Part shown: in pieces, positions 26,946 to 35,739 of the stretch
Numbering within the stretch: position 1 is the stretch's first letter
Layout: each line of letters begins with the position of its first letter
Assembly (NCBI GenBank): GCA_018241185.1
Contig: JAFEEH010000164.1
Span: 1 to 44,159, forward strand
Reading direction: 5' to 3'
From: Pseudomonadota bacterium
GTDB taxonomy: Bacteria; Pseudomonadota; Gammaproteobacteria; Burkholderiales; Burkholderiaceae_C
Length of the DNA stretch: 44,159 bases
Made by a program: the position numbers and the translations under genes
The notes under the pieces: model-generated
Told to the model about the DNA's origin: nothing
Database searches by the model: none
What the model saw: the letters and a program-made list of their open reading frames with translations, nothing else

Positions 26946-28631
26946 GTTGTCCAACACCGCGCCCGAGCTCGCGCTCGACGCATTGAACGCGAACTTGGCC
27001 AGCACGCCGCGCGTGTAACGCGGGGCCGGCGCCTTCCAGCCTTTCTTGCGCTCGGCGATCTCGGCCTCGGGCACGTTCAGTTCCAGCTTCAGTTGGTGCG
27101 CGTCGATGGTGATCGAGTCGCCTTCCTTCACGAAGGCGATCAGGCCGCCCGCGTAGGCTTCGGGGGCCACGTGCCCGACCACCATGCCCCAGGTGCCGCC
27201 CGAGAAGCGGCCGTCGGTGATGAGGCCGACCGATTCGCCCAGGCCGGCGCCGATCAGCGCGCCGGTGGGGGCCAGCATTTCCGGCATCCCGGGGCCGCCC
27301 TTGGGCCCCAGGTAGCGCAGCACCATCACGTCGCCGGCCACGATCTTGCCGTCGAGGATGGCCCGCAGGGCCGACTGCTCGTCGTCGAACACCCGCGCCG
27401 GGCCGGTGATGACCGGGTTCTTCAGGCCCGTGATCTTGGCCACCGAGCCTTCGGGCGAGAGGTTGCCCTTGAGGATCGCGAGGTGGCCCTCGGCGTACAT
27501 GGGCTTGTCGATCGGGCGGATCACGTCCTGGTCGGCGCGCAGCGCCGGCACGTCGGCCAGCGTTTCGGCGATGGTCTTGCCGGTGATGGTCATGCAGTCG
27601 CCGTGCAGCAGGCCGGCATCGAGCAGCACCTTCATCACCTGCGGGATGCCGCCGGCCTGGTGCAGGTCGACCGCAAGGTATTTGCCGCTGGGCTTGAGGT
27701 CGCAGATCACCGGGATCTTCTTGCGCATGCGCTCGAAGTCGTCGATGGTCCATTCGACCTCGGCCGCGTGCGCGATGGCCATGAAGTGCAGCACGGCGTT
27801 GGTCGAGCCGCCCGTGGCCATGATGACGGCCACCGCGTTCTCGATCGCTTCCTTGGTCACGATGTCGCGCGGCTTGAGGTCCTTCTTGATCGCCTCGACC
27901 AACACCTTGGCCGATTCCCTGGCCGAGTTCTGCTTCTCGTCGTGCGGGTTGGCCATGGTCGACGAGTAGGGCAGGCTCATGCCCAGCGCCTCGAAGGCCG
28001 AGGACATGGTGTTGGCCGTGTACATGCCGCCGCAGGAGCCGGTGCCGGGAATCGCGTTCTGCTCGATCTCCTTCAAGTCCTCGTCGGAAAGCTTGCCGGC
28101 CGCGTTCTGCCCCACGGCCTCGAACACGCTGACGATGTTGAGGTCCTGGCCGCGCCACTTGCCCGGCAGGATGGTGCCGCCGTACACGTAGATGGCCGGC
28201 ACGTTGGCGCGCAGCATGCCCATCATGCCGCCGGGCATGTTCTTGTCGCAGCCGCCGACCACGACCACGCCGTCCATCCACTGGCCGCCGACGCAGGTCT
28301 CGATGCAGTCGCTGATGACCTCGCGGCTGACCAGCGAGTACTTCATGCCCTCGGTGCCCATGGCCATGCCGTCCGAGATGGTGGGCGTGCCGAACACCTG
28401 CGCATTGCCGCCCGCTTCCTCGATGCCCGCGATGGCGGCGTCGGCCAGCTTCTGCAGGCCCGAGTTGCAGGGCGTGATGGTGCTGTGGCCGTTGGCCACG
28501 CCGACCATCGGCTTCTTGAAGTCGCCTTCCTGGTAGCCCATGGCGTAGTACATCGAGCGGTTCGATGCACGCGCCTTGCCTTCGGTGATGTTGGCGCTGC
28601 GGCGGTTGATCTGCAGGGTCTTGGTGTCCAT
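26934..28631 (-). CDS. ilvD: dihydroxy-acid dehydratase
   Basis: Iron-sulfur enzyme of valine, isoleucine and leucine synthesis. 565 residues. Cluster ligands are Cys55 (TPCNSG), Cys128 ([10 protein letters not shown]) and Cys200 ([15 protein letters not shown]), the set expected for the [2Fe-2S] form. The active-site Ser/Gly segment [10 protein letters not shown], here [10 protein letters not shown], is near the C-terminus. A weak RBS (AGAGAG) precedes the start. It is divergent from a LysR regulator across 113 bases that hold an inverted repeat. The 3' end runs into a dispersed repeat. Confidence 0.98.
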   Translation of the reverse strand: MDTKTLQINRRSANITEGKARASNRSMYYAMGYQEGDFKKPMVGVANGHSTITPCNSGLQKLADAAIAGIEEAGGNAQVFGTPTISDGMAMGTEGMKYSLVSREVISDCIETCVGGQWMDGVVVVGGCDKNMPGGMMGMLRANVPAIYVYGGTILPGKWRGQDLNIVSVFEAVGQNAAGKLSDEDLKEIEQNAIPGTGSCGGMYTANTMSSAFEALGMSLPYSSTMANPHDEKQNSARESAKVLVEAIKKDLKPRDIVTKEAIENAVAVIMATGGSTNAVLHFMAIAHAAEVEWTIDDFERMRKKIPVICDLKPSGKYLAVDLHQAGGIPQVMKVLLDAGLLHGDCMTITGKTIAETLADVPALRADQDVIRPIDKPMYAEGHLAILKGNLSPEGSVAKITGLKNPVITGPARVFDDEQSALRAILDGKIVAGDVMVLRYLGPKGGPGMPEMLAPTGALIGAGLGESVGLITDGRFSGGTWGMVVGHVAPEAYAGGLIAFVKEGDSITIDAHQLKLELNVPEAEIAERKKGWKAPAPRYTRGVLAKFAFNASSASSGAVLDNFEA

Positions 28632-28714
28632 GTGGGTGTCTCTCTGGCCCCGGCGCGGGGCGGCAGTCGTGGGAGCGCCGATTGTCTTCCCACGAACTGA
28701 TTGCTTCCAATCCT

Positions 28715-28746
28715 ATTTGCATGTGCCATTGATATGCTGTGCAAAT
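28715..28746. promoter_or_regulatory. inverted repeat between ilvD and LysR gene
   Basis: ATTTGCA (28715-28721) and TGCAAAT (28740-28746) form perfect 7-base arms 18 bases apart, the right arm overlapping the regulator's start codon. The position suits a LysR site controlling both divergent genes, including autoregulation. Confidence 0.5.
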
Positions 28747-29776
28747 GAATCCGAGTCCCCCCGCCGCCACCTCGATCGGCGCTGCTTCGCCCGGCATCGA
28801 ACTGCGCGCATGGCGCCAGTTCGTCGCCGTGGCCGAGGAGCTGCACTTCGGCCGCGCCGCCCAGCGCCTGCACATGACGCAGCCGCCCGTCACGCAGGCC
28901 ATCGCGCAGATGGAGCGCACGCTGGGCGTGCGCCTGTTCGACCGTACGCGTCGGCGCGTCGCATTGACGCCTGCGGGCGAGGCGCTGCTGCCCGAGGTTC
29001 GCGAACTGCTGGCACGCGCCCAGGCCCTGCCTGCGCGCGCACAGGCCGCTGCCGCGGGCGAGGTGGGGCGCGTGCGCCTGGCCTTCGTGTCGACGGTGGG
29101 CTTCGAGCGCCTGCCGACCTGGGTGCGCGAGTTCCATACGCAATGCCCCGGCGTCGCGCTCGAACTGGTCGAGGCCACCGGCGACGTGCAGCTCGAGGCC
29201 TTCACGCGCGGGGAGATCGATGCCGGCCTGATGCTTCATGCCCCCGGCCAGGCGCCCGCGGCACTGGCCAGCCTGGGCCTGGGTGTGGAGCCGCTGGTGC
29301 TGGCGTTGCCCGCCCGGCACCCGCTGGCCCGCCGCGCCGCTCTGCCGCTGGACGAGGTGCTGGCCGAACCGCTGGTGATGTTCCCGCGTCGCATCCTGCC
29401 CTCGCTGCACGATGCGGTGTTCGACCTCTACCAGGCGCACGGCGCGGTGCCGCGCGTGGCGCAGGAGGCGATCCAGATGCAGACCATCGTCAACCTCGTG
29501 TGGGGCGGCATCGGCGTGGCCTGGGTGCCCGAGAGCGTGACGCGCTTCCAGCGCGCGGGCATCGTCTACCGGCCGGCGCAGGCCATCGCCAACCCCGCGC
29601 CGGGCGCGCGCCGTGGTGCCGCACGCCCCGTGGTGCTGCCGGCCTGCGAGACCACCCTGGTGTGGCCGGCGGGCGAGCCCTTGCCGGCACTGGCGCGCTT
29701 CGTGGACTTCGTGCGCGGCCGCAGCGGGGGGGCGTCCGAGGCCGCAACTCAGGCGCCGCGTCGTTCGCGGCGGTAG
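28745..29776 (+). CDS. LysR-family transcriptional regulator next to ilvD
   Basis: 343 residues, slightly long because of a 20-residue Pro/Ala/Ser leader before the helix-turn-helix (about 21-80: LRAWRQFVAVAEELHFGRAAQRLHM, then TQPPVTQAIAQMERTLGVRLFDRT). The effector-binding domain follows, and the last 40 residues are low-complexity and basic. Divergent from ilvD, so ilvD is a likely target. Its 3' end overlaps the convergent AraC gene by 28 bases. Confidence 0.93.
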   Translation: MNPSPPAATSIGAASPGIELRAWRQFVAVAEELHFGRAAQRLHMTQPPVTQAIAQMERTLGVRLFDRTRRRVALTPAGEALLPEVRELLARAQALPARAQAAAAGEVGRVRLAFVSTVGFERLPTWVREFHTQCPGVALELVEATGDVQLEAFTRGEIDAGLMLHAPGQAPAALASLGLGVEPLVLALPARHPLARRAALPLDEVLAEPLVMFPRRILPSLHDAVFDLYQAHGAVPRVAQEAIQMQTIVNLVWGGIGVAWVPESVTRFQRAGIVYRPAQAIANPAPGARRGAARPVVLPACETTLVWPAGEPLPALARFVDFVRGRSGGASEAATQAPRRSRR

Positions 29777-30645
29777 GCGCCGGGGCGGGCGCCCACGTGC
29801 CGGCCGAAGGCGGAGGCGAAGTGGCTCGGGCTCGAAAAGCCCACCGCCACGGCGATCGCCGTGACGCTCAGCTCGGTGCTCTCCAGCAGGCGCTGCGCCT
29901 CGGCGATGCGCGTGCGCAGCACGTACTGCCAGGGCGTGGTGCCGAAGCACACCTTGAAGCCCTCGATCAGGTGCGTCGTCGACACGCCGGCCACCTGGGC
30001 CAGCGCCTCCACGCTGATGGCCTCGTGCATCGAGGCCGAGATGTACTGCGTCAGCCGCTGACGTTGGCGCTCCGAGAAGCGCCGCGCCCGCCCCGCGCGC
30101 GGCGCCGCGCCGGCATCAGGACGCGGCTGCAGGTACGCGTCGGCGATGTGGAAGCGGATCGCGGCCAGCAGCGCTTGCAGGGCCATCTGCCCGAGGTCGT
30201 CACGCCGCTGGACGAGTTCCGCCACGCGCGCGCTCGCATGGTGGAGAAAGGCGTCGCGATGGCCCACGCGCGCGGCCAGTGCGCCCCCATCGGCCGGCCC
30301 GGCCGGCACGCTGAACTCGACGAAGCGCACCGTGCCGCCCTGTGCCTGCGCCGCATAGCGGCAGCCTGCTGGAATGGTCCAGATGTCGCCGACCCGCGGC
30401 AGCAGGTGGGTGGAGGGGCCCGCCGAGAAGGTCGACTCCATGCGTTGCAGCTCGCCGGCCAGGTGCACCACGAGCGTGTGTGCGTCCTCTTCGAATCCCC
30501 AATCGGTGAGCGCCGTCACGTCTTCCGTGACGAGTTCCACCGAGAGCGCGTCTGTGGACACCCGCTGTCGCTTCACGATCACGCGTTTCGGCACCGCATC
30601 TGCGCCGTTGTTCAAGAAACAGTCGTGAACTGATGGGATGTGCAT
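29749..30645 (-). CDS. AraC-family transcriptional regulator
   Basis: 298 residues from ATG 30645. The N-terminal half is a cupin-like sensing domain (VGDIWTIPAGCRY, VRFVEFSVPAG). The C-terminal 100 residues carry two helix-turn-helix units: ISVEALAQVAGVSTTHLIEGFK and LSVTAIAVAVGFSSPSHFASAF, ending GARPGAYRRERR, a clear AraC/XylS signature. Divergent from an SDR dehydrogenase across 137 bases, which is the probable target. Overlaps the convergent LysR gene at its 3' end. Confidence 0.93.
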   Translation of the reverse strand: MHIPSVHDCFLNNGADAVPKRVIVKRQRVSTDALSVELVTEDVTALTDWGFEEDAHTLVVHLAGELQRMESTFSAGPSTHLLPRVGDIWTIPAGCRYAAQAQGGTVRFVEFSVPAGPADGGALAARVGHRDAFLHHASARVAELVQRRDDLGQMALQALLAAIRFHIADAYLQPRPDAGAAPRAGRARRFSERQRQRLTQYISASMHEAISVEALAQVAGVSTTHLIEGFKVCFGTTPWQYVLRTRIAEAQRLLESTELSVTAIAVAVGFSSPSHFASAFGRHVGARPGAYRRERRGA

Positions 30646-30730
30646 CGAAGCAGGCAACAAATCGCAGGAATTTGACAAAGCATCAAGATTTTGAAGGCGG
30701 AGTCGTGATGCGGCCAATAGATTCCCTTTC

Positions 30731-30749
30731 GGCGCACCGGTGGTGCGCC
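30731..30749. promoter_or_regulatory. palindrome in the AraC/SDR divergent gap
   Basis: GGCGCACC-GGT-GGTGCGCC, perfect 8-base arms, 33 bases before the SDR start. It could be an operator or a leader hairpin. AraC proteins usually prefer direct repeats, so it may serve another factor. Confidence 0.5.
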
Positions 30750-30782
30750 GCAATTCCTGTTCCCACACCAAGGAGGTCATTC

Positions 30783-31556
30783 ATGGCAGCACCCACCCTC
30801 GACGGCAAGGCCGTCGTCATCGCCGGCGGCGGCAAGAACCTGGGCGCACTCATCGCCCACCAGTTCGCCGACGCAGGCGCCAAGGGGTTCGCGCTCCACT
30901 ACAACAGCGATGGCTCGAAGGCCGAAACCGAGAAGACCGCGGGCGAACTGCGCGACAAGGGCGCCGACGTCATCACCTTCCAGGGCGACCTGGCCGTGGT
31001 GGGCAACAACGCCAAGCTGTTCGACCAGGCGAAGGCCAAGTTCGGCAAGGTCCATGTCGCCATCAACACCGCGGGCGTCGTCATCAAGAAGCCCATCGCC
31101 GAGATCACCGAGGCCGACTACGACAAGAGCTTCGACGCCAACGCCAAGGCGGCCTTCTTCTTCATGCAGCAGGCCGGCCGCGTGCTGGAAGAGCGGGGCA
31201 GCATCGTCACCATCGTGAGTTCGCTCCTGGCGGCCTACACGCCGTTCTACGCGATCTACCCGGGCAGCAAGGCGGCGGTGGAGCACTACACGCGCGCCGC
31301 GTCGAAAGAGTTCGGCGAGCGGGGCATTTCGGTGAACGCGATCGGTCCCGGCCCGATGGACACCTCCTTCTTCTACGGCCAGGAGAGCAAGGAGGCGGTG
31401 GCCTACCACAGCAGCGCCGCTGCGCTGAGCAAGTACTCGAAGAAGGGCCTGACCGACATCGAGGACATCGCGCCGATCGTCAAGTTCCTGGTCACCGATG
31501 GCTGGTGGATCACCGGCCAGACGATCTTTGCCAACGGCGGGTACACGACCCGCTGA
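30783..31556 (+). CDS. SDR-family dehydrogenase/reductase
   Basis: 257 residues; ATG with a near-perfect AAGGAGG seven bases upstream, so strongly translated once transcribed. The Rossmann motif appears as AGGGKNLG (14-21), a variant of TGxxxGxG. NTAG is at 95-98, and the catalytic residues are Ser146 or 147 and the Tyr159-x-x-x-Lys163 pair (IYPGSK). The C-terminal [12 protein letters not shown] fits classical SDRs. Divergent from an AraC regulator, so probably inducible. The substrate is unknown; it may be an alcohol, a sugar or an acyl carrier substrate. Confidence 0.94.
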   Translation: MAAPTLDGKAVVIAGGGKNLGALIAHQFADAGAKGFALHYNSDGSKAETEKTAGELRDKGADVITFQGDLAVVGNNAKLFDQAKAKFGKVHVAINTAGVVIKKPIAEITEADYDKSFDANAKAAFFFMQQAGRVLEERGSIVTIVSSLLAAYTPFYAIYPGSKAAVEHYTRAASKEFGERGISVNAIGPGPMDTSFFYGQESKEAVAYHSSAAALSKYSKKGLTDIEDIAPIVKFLVTDGWWITGQTIFANGGYTTR

Positions 31557-31612
31557 GCCGCGGCCGTTTCAGGGTCGAATCGGGCCGCAGCGCCCGTCGA
31601 TCGTGCGCGGGA

Positions 31613-31667
31613 CGCTATCGAATCAGGAGCAAACGCCACCCGGCCCGGCGACGCCTGCGTCGCCGGG
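31613..31667 (+). repeat. partial dispersed repeat followed by hairpin, lgt leader
   Basis: GCTATCGAATCAGGAGCAAACGCC (in blocks GCTATCGAATCAGGAGC and AAACGCC) matches the start of the dispersed repeat. It is followed by CCCGGCGACGC/GCGTCGCCGGG (31644-31654 with 31657-31667). It lies between the SDR stop and the lgt start. Confidence 0.55.
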
Positions 31668-31698
31668 CGGGGCGGGCGGCTGCGCGACAATGGCCGCC

Positions 31699-32547
31699 AT
31701 GCTCATGTACCCGCAGCTCAACCCGGTGGCCCTGCAGATCGGCCCGGTGGCGATTCACTGGTATGGCCTGACCTACCTCGCGGCCTTCGGCCTGTTCTAT
31801 TTCCTCGGCACGCGCCGGCTGCGGCACGAACCCTTCCGCTCCATCACCGGGTCGGGCGCCTGGAGCCGGAAGGACGTGGAGGACATCCTCTTCCTCGGCG
31901 TCATGGGCGTGATCGTCGGCGGCCGGCTCGGCTACTGCCTCTTCTACAAGCCCGGCTACTACCTGACGCATCCGCTGGAGATCTTCATGGTCTGGCAGGG
32001 CGGCATGAGCTTCCACGGCGGCCTGCTCGGGGTGATCGCGTCGATGTTCTGGTATGCGCACTCGCGCCGGCGGCCTGTGTGGCAGGTGCTGGATTTCGTC
32101 GCGCCCTGCGTGCCCACCGGGCTGGCGGCAGGCCGCGTCGGCAACTTCATCAATGGCGAGCTGTGGGGACGCTTCTCGAGTCCGGACCTGCCTTGGGGCA
32201 TGGTCTTCCCGCAGAGCGGCTCGATGCTGCCGCGCCATCCCTCGCAGGTCTACCAGTTCCTGCTCGAGGGGCTGCTGCTCTTCGTCATCCTCTGGCTCTA
32301 CGCGCGCAAGGAACGGCGCGAGCGCCGCGTGTCGGCCGTGTTCCTGATCGGTTACGGCGTGATGCGCTTCATCGCCGAGTACTTCCGCGAGCCTGACGAC
32401 TTCCTGGGACTGCTGGCGCTGAACATGAGCATGGGCCAGTGGCTGTGCGTGCCGATGGTCGTGGCAGGCGTCGTGCTCTACCTCACGGCGCCCGAGCGTC
32501 CGCGCACGGCGGCACGCGGCCAGCCGCCGGCCCGCGCGACGCCCTGA
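31699..32547 (+). CDS. lgt: prolipoprotein diacylglyceryl transferase
   Basis: Inner-membrane enzyme that adds diacylglycerol to the lipobox cysteine of prolipoproteins. ATG 31699 (MLMYPQLNP) gives 282 residues; ATGs at 31690 and 31705 are close alternatives. About seven hydrophobic segments. Conserved parts: [27 protein letters not shown] with His106, and the signature [14 protein letters not shown] at 145-158 with PRHPSQVYQ downstream. It would process the T6SS lipoproteins encoded about 5 kb away, among many others. Confidence 0.97.
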   Translation: MLMYPQLNPVALQIGPVAIHWYGLTYLAAFGLFYFLGTRRLRHEPFRSITGSGAWSRKDVEDILFLGVMGVIVGGRLGYCLFYKPGYYLTHPLEIFMVWQGGMSFHGGLLGVIASMFWYAHSRRRPVWQVLDFVAPCVPTGLAAGRVGNFINGELWGRFSSPDLPWGMVFPQSGSMLPRHPSQVYQFLLEGLLLFVILWLYARKERRERRVSAVFLIGYGVMRFIAEYFREPDDFLGLLALNMSMGQWLCVPMVVAGVVLYLTAPERPRTAARGQPPARATP

Positions 32548-32633
32548 GCGCGACGAAGGCCGGCCGCGGCGGCTATCGCCGCCATCGCATCGTTCAATTT
32601 CACAGGCCGCGGGTGCGCCCCCACACTCGGGGC

Positions 32634-32735
32634 ATGAACTCCATCGCTACACGTGCACGGCAAATACTCGGATTGGCCATCAGCGCGGGCGGCGTCGCCG
32701 CGCTTTTCTCGCAGGGCGGATCGCTGCTGAGCTGA
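32634..32735 (+). CDS. possible 33-residue small protein
   Basis: Short frame MNSIATRARQILGL... ending GGSLLS*, with a basic start and a hydrophobic Ala/Gly/Leu core that could span or touch the membrane. CGGGG lies just upstream of the ATG, a weak RBS. It sits alone in the 195-base convergent gap between lgt and the pseudouridine synthase gene. No homologue is known to me, and it may be chance. Confidence 0.25.
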   Translation: MNSIATRARQILGLAISAGGVAALFSQGGSLLS

Positions 32736-32742
32736 ACGGCGC

Positions 32743-33690
32743 TCAGGCGCCCGGCGGCGGCATCGACAGCGTCCGTGCGCTGGTGAAGACGCGCTGCGCG
32801 CCAGTCATCGCGTCGGTGAAGGCCAGGGTCTTGGCCAGCAACTGCATCGGCCGCGCGAAGTCGTCGCTGCCCTCGGGCCAGAACACCGGGTAGATGGTGT
32901 CGTTGGCAATCGGCACACCCAGCGCCGCGCAATGCGCCCGCAGCTGGTGCTTGCGGCCCGTCAGCGGCGTCAGGCGCAGGTGCGCCCACGGACCCTCGGC
33001 GGTCAACAGCTCGATGCCGGTTTCCGAATTCGGCTCGCCCGGCACTTCATCCGAGCGCATGAAGCTCGACGCGAGTCGACTGCGGTGGACGGCAGGCAGC
33101 GCTCGAGGCGGTGGCCAGTGCACGATCGCCTCGTAGGTCTTGTGCACCGCGCGCTGCTCGAAGAGGCGCTGGTAGGCGTTGCGCGTGTGCGGCTGCACCG
33201 CGAACACCACCAGCCCGGCGGTGCCGCGGTCGATGCGGTGGATGGGCACCAGCGACTCGATTCCCAACGCGCGCTTCAGGCGTACCAGCAGCGTCTCCTG
33301 CACGTACTTGCCGCTCGGAATCACTGGGAGGAAATGCGGCTTGTCCGCCACCACCAGCCATTCGTCGCGGAACAGCACCTGCGCCTCGAAGGGCACGGCC
33401 GGCTCCTGCACCAGCTCGCGGTAGTACCAGACGCGCAGGTCCTTCGCGTAGGGCCGCTCCGGCAGGAGCGGCGCGCCGTCGCCCTCGACCACGCGGCCGG
33501 CCTGCATGCGCGCGATCCACGCGTCGCGCGAGACCATCGGAAAGCGTTCGACCAGCCAGTCCAGCACCGTCGCCCAGTCGCCGGGCGGCAGTGCCACGCA
33601 GCTCGCGCTGACGCCGTCTCGCATCGGCAACGGGCGGGGCTGGCGGGCGCGGCGGGTGCTCTGGGCGCTGCGGGGGCGAGGGGATGACAT
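32743..33690 (-). CDS. RluA-family RNA pseudouridine synthase
   Basis: 315 residues. Converts uridine to pseudouridine in rRNA or tRNA. The catalytic motif HRIDRGTAG is at 151-159 with Asp154; the family norm is HRLDRxTSG, so Ile and Ala replace Leu and Ser. LTGRKHQLRAHCAALGVPI is the conserved RluA motif III. VVADKPHFLPV is motif I. The first 25 residues are basic and Arg/Pro-rich. The target position cannot be told from sequence. Confidence 0.94.
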   Translation of the reverse strand: MSSPRPRSAQSTRRARQPRPLPMRDGVSASCVALPPGDWATVLDWLVERFPMVSRDAWIARMQAGRVVEGDGAPLLPERPYAKDLRVWYYRELVQEPAVPFEAQVLFRDEWLVVADKPHFLPVIPSGKYVQETLLVRLKRALGIESLVPIHRIDRGTAGLVVFAVQPHTRNAYQRLFEQRAVHKTYEAIVHWPPPRALPAVHRSRLASSFMRSDEVPGEPNSETGIELLTAEGPWAHLRLTPLTGRKHQLRAHCAALGVPIANDTIYPVFWPEGSDDFARPMQLLAKTLAFTDAMTGAQRVFTSARTLSMPPPGA

Positions 33691-33733
33691 GGGCGCGGCG
33701 GAATCGGGGCCGCCACTCTAGCCCAGCGCGCCC

Positions 33734-34864
33734 TCAGCCGTTGTCGCGCTGGGCCTTGTCGAGCACGTCGAGCAGGTCCTCGAGCTGCGAGAGCTCCTGC
33801 TCGTTCTTGATCACGTTGCGCAGCCAGGCGTGCAGTGGCATGTCGGCCCAGCGGGCGGCCTTGCGCGCCATGTAGGCCGCGGGGCTGGAGGGCTCGGTGC
33901 GTTCGAAATAGTCGGCCACCGCACTCAGCTGTGCGATCGCCGAGGCGCGGCTGTGGATGCCCTCGGGGCGGGCGGGCGAGGGCGCGGCGGTGGAAGCTTG
34001 CACGGCGGGGTCGTGGAAGGTGGGTTCGACGCGCTGCGGTGCGCTGGTGGCAGCCGGGCTCGCGGCCTCGTTGCCCGTTGCCGCCGGCGCGGCGGCTGTG
34101 CTCAGCGCCACGCCGGCGTCGGAGGCGAAGCGCTCCGTCGCGTGCATCAGGGCGTCGAGGGCTTCCTTCACCGGGCCGAAGCTGGGGCCGGCCGAGGCGG
34201 TCCTTTCGTCGAACACCTGCTCGAAGCGCAGGATGGCTGCGCGGCAGGTCTGCAACTGCGCGTGGGTGGCGGCGAAGAACTTGCCGGGCGTGGCGCGGCG
34301 GGCCTGATCGAACTGCTCGAGCGTGAGCTTGCCCTGGCGCAGGTCATCGGCGTCGGAGGGGTTGCGCTTGATGGCGTGGTCCAGCGCCACGGCGGTCTGC
34401 CAGGCCAGGAGGCCGTGGCGCCGCGTGCCGTCGTCGACGATCGGCGTGCGCTGCAGTAGTTCGACGGTGCGCGTGACCAGCCAGGCGATGTTGCCGTTGC
34501 GCATGTCCATGTCGCCGTCCTCAGGCAGCGGATGGACAGCGTCCCAGTAGCGCTCGCACAAGCCGGCAAGCAGACGGTAGCCGTCGGTGAGGCCCTCGAA
34601 GCCGTGCTCGACGCCCAGGGCCTCGGCGAGCCAGGCGGCGAGGCGCAGGTCCTTGGTCGCGGTGCGCAGGAGGCGGCTGCTTTCGGCGACGACGAAGCGC
34701 CAGTCGGCCTCCTTCAGGTCGATGACCCAGTCCCCTTGTTCCAGTGACGGGTCGTCGTGCTGGCGCGCAGCCTGGATGGCGTCGAACTCCGACGAGAAGA
34801 GCAGGTCTTCGCCGCAAGGCGTCGGGCCGGGCAAGGGTGCGAGAAGGGCGTCGAGATCGAGCAT
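33734..34864 (-). CDS. tssA: type VI secretion protein TssA (ImpA-type)
   Basis: 376-residue cytosolic T6SS assembly factor that primes tail polymerisation. The N-terminal ImpA_N domain (about 7-135: PLPGPTPCGEDLLFSSEFDAI, then WLAEALGVEHGFEGLTDGYRLL). An Ala/Ser/Pro-rich linker runs about 250-300, and the C-terminal part has ADYFERTEPSSPAAYMARKAARW, typical of short TssA proteins. Last gene of the minus-strand T6SS operon, separated from tssL by 92 bases holding a dispersed repeat. Confidence 0.94.
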   Translation of the reverse strand: MLDLDALLAPLPGPTPCGEDLLFSSEFDAIQAARQHDDPSLEQGDWVIDLKEADWRFVVAESSRLLRTATKDLRLAAWLAEALGVEHGFEGLTDGYRLLAGLCERYWDAVHPLPEDGDMDMRNGNIAWLVTRTVELLQRTPIVDDGTRRHGLLAWQTAVALDHAIKRNPSDADDLRQGKLTLEQFDQARRATPGKFFAATHAQLQTCRAAILRFEQVFDERTASAGPSFGPVKEALDALMHATERFASDAGVALSTAAAPAATGNEAASPAATSAPQRVEPTFHDPAVQASTAAPSPARPEGIHSRASAIAQLSAVADYFERTEPSSPAAYMARKAARWADMPLHAWLRNVIKNEQELSQLEDLLDVLDKAQRDNG

Positions 34865-34878
34865 GGATGGGCGCGGTT

Positions 34879-34942
34879 TGCTATCGAATTGCTAGCTGCT
34901 CGCGCAGACAGGGCGGGCGCTGCAGGCCGATTTGGCTTGAAA
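34879..34942 (+). repeat. dispersed repeat copy between tssL and tssA
   Basis: Begins TGCTATCGAATTGCTAGC, continues GCTCGCGCAGACAGGGCGGG and ends GGCCGATTTGGCTTGAAA. It is the cleanest copy in the window and serves as reference. It fills most of the gap between tssL stop and tssA start and would be part of their shared mRNA. Confidence 0.88.
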
Positions 34943-34956
34943 GTCGCCGAGATTGC

Positions 34957-35739
34957 TCACGGCAGCGAGATGGTCAGGTTGGCCTGGCGGGGGCCGAGCT
35001 TCACGATGTCCTGGTAGCCCGACAGCAGGGTCTGCGTGCCCTTGCCCAGGTACGACGACAGGCCGATGAAGCCCAGCAGCGCGACCAGCGCGAACACAGC
35101 GCCCACCACCCACTGCGGCGCCTCGCGCTTGAGCGAATGCGCGATCTGGTCGGGCAGCGGCCAGTGGGGCGCGAAGGGCACGCGCTTGCCCTTGATGTTG
35201 GCGATCTCGTCGCCCAGGCGCGCCGTGAGGTAGTTGAGCTTTTCCGGGCCTTCGAGTGCGTACTTGCCCTGGAAACCCAGCAGCAGGCACATGTAGAACA
35301 CCTCCAGGACCTGCACGCGCGCGGCGCCGTGGGCGCGCTGCGTCTCGAGCATGTGGAAGAAGTTCTCGCCCGCGACCTGGTCGCCGAAAAGCGAGAGCTG
35401 CAGCGGCCGGCGCTCCCACTCGGCGTGGATCGCGAACTCGGGCGAGGCCAGCACGAACTCGTCGACGACGGCGCAGAAGGCGTACTTGGCGGCGTAGACC
35501 TCCTCGGCACCGATGTCCAGGCGCTTGGCGTTGCGCTCGAACTCGGCGAGGTAGTTGCGGATGCTGCCGAGGAAGTGCTCGGCCTGCGCAGGCTCCTGCT
35601 TCTTGCGGATCAGGAAGAGCATGACGAAGCCGTCGTACAGCAGGTCCAGCAGGCTCGCGTCGGCAGCGGGCAGGGCGCCCGGCGCGGCAGGCGGTGGCGC
35701 CTCGGCGCCGAAAAGGGAAGGGGCGCGCGCCATGTTCAT
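34957..35739 (-). CDS. tssL: type VI secretion protein TssL (DotU/IcmH family)
   Basis: 260-residue inner-membrane component of the T6SS membrane complex. The cytosolic DotU domain spans about 28-200 (LLDLLYDGFVMLFLIRKK, FCAVVDEFVLASP, FFHMLE, EVFYMCLLLGFQGKY), then a single C-terminal transmembrane helix at about 209-230. There is no OmpA-type peptidoglycan-binding extension after it, so anchoring to the wall must come from other proteins. Its ATG overlaps the tssK stop (ATGA), indicating translational coupling. Confidence 0.96.
   Translation of the reverse strand: MNMARAPSLFGAEAPPPAAPGALPAADASLLDLLYDGFVMLFLIRKKQEPAQAEHFLGSIRNYLAEFERNAKRLDIGAEEVYAAKYAFCAVVDEFVLASPEFAIHAEWERRPLQLSLFGDQVAGENFFHMLETQRAHGAARVQVLEVFYMCLLLGFQGKYALEGPEKLNYLTARLGDEIANIKGKRVPFAPHWPLPDQIAHSLKREAPQWVVGAVFALVALLGFIGLSSYLGKGTQTLLSGYQDIVKLGPRQANLTISLP

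Noticed and set aside
26733-28700. 655-residue plus-strand frame opposite ilvD
   Set aside because: Shadow of ilvD; would also overlap the Trp-rich gene and the dispersed repeat.
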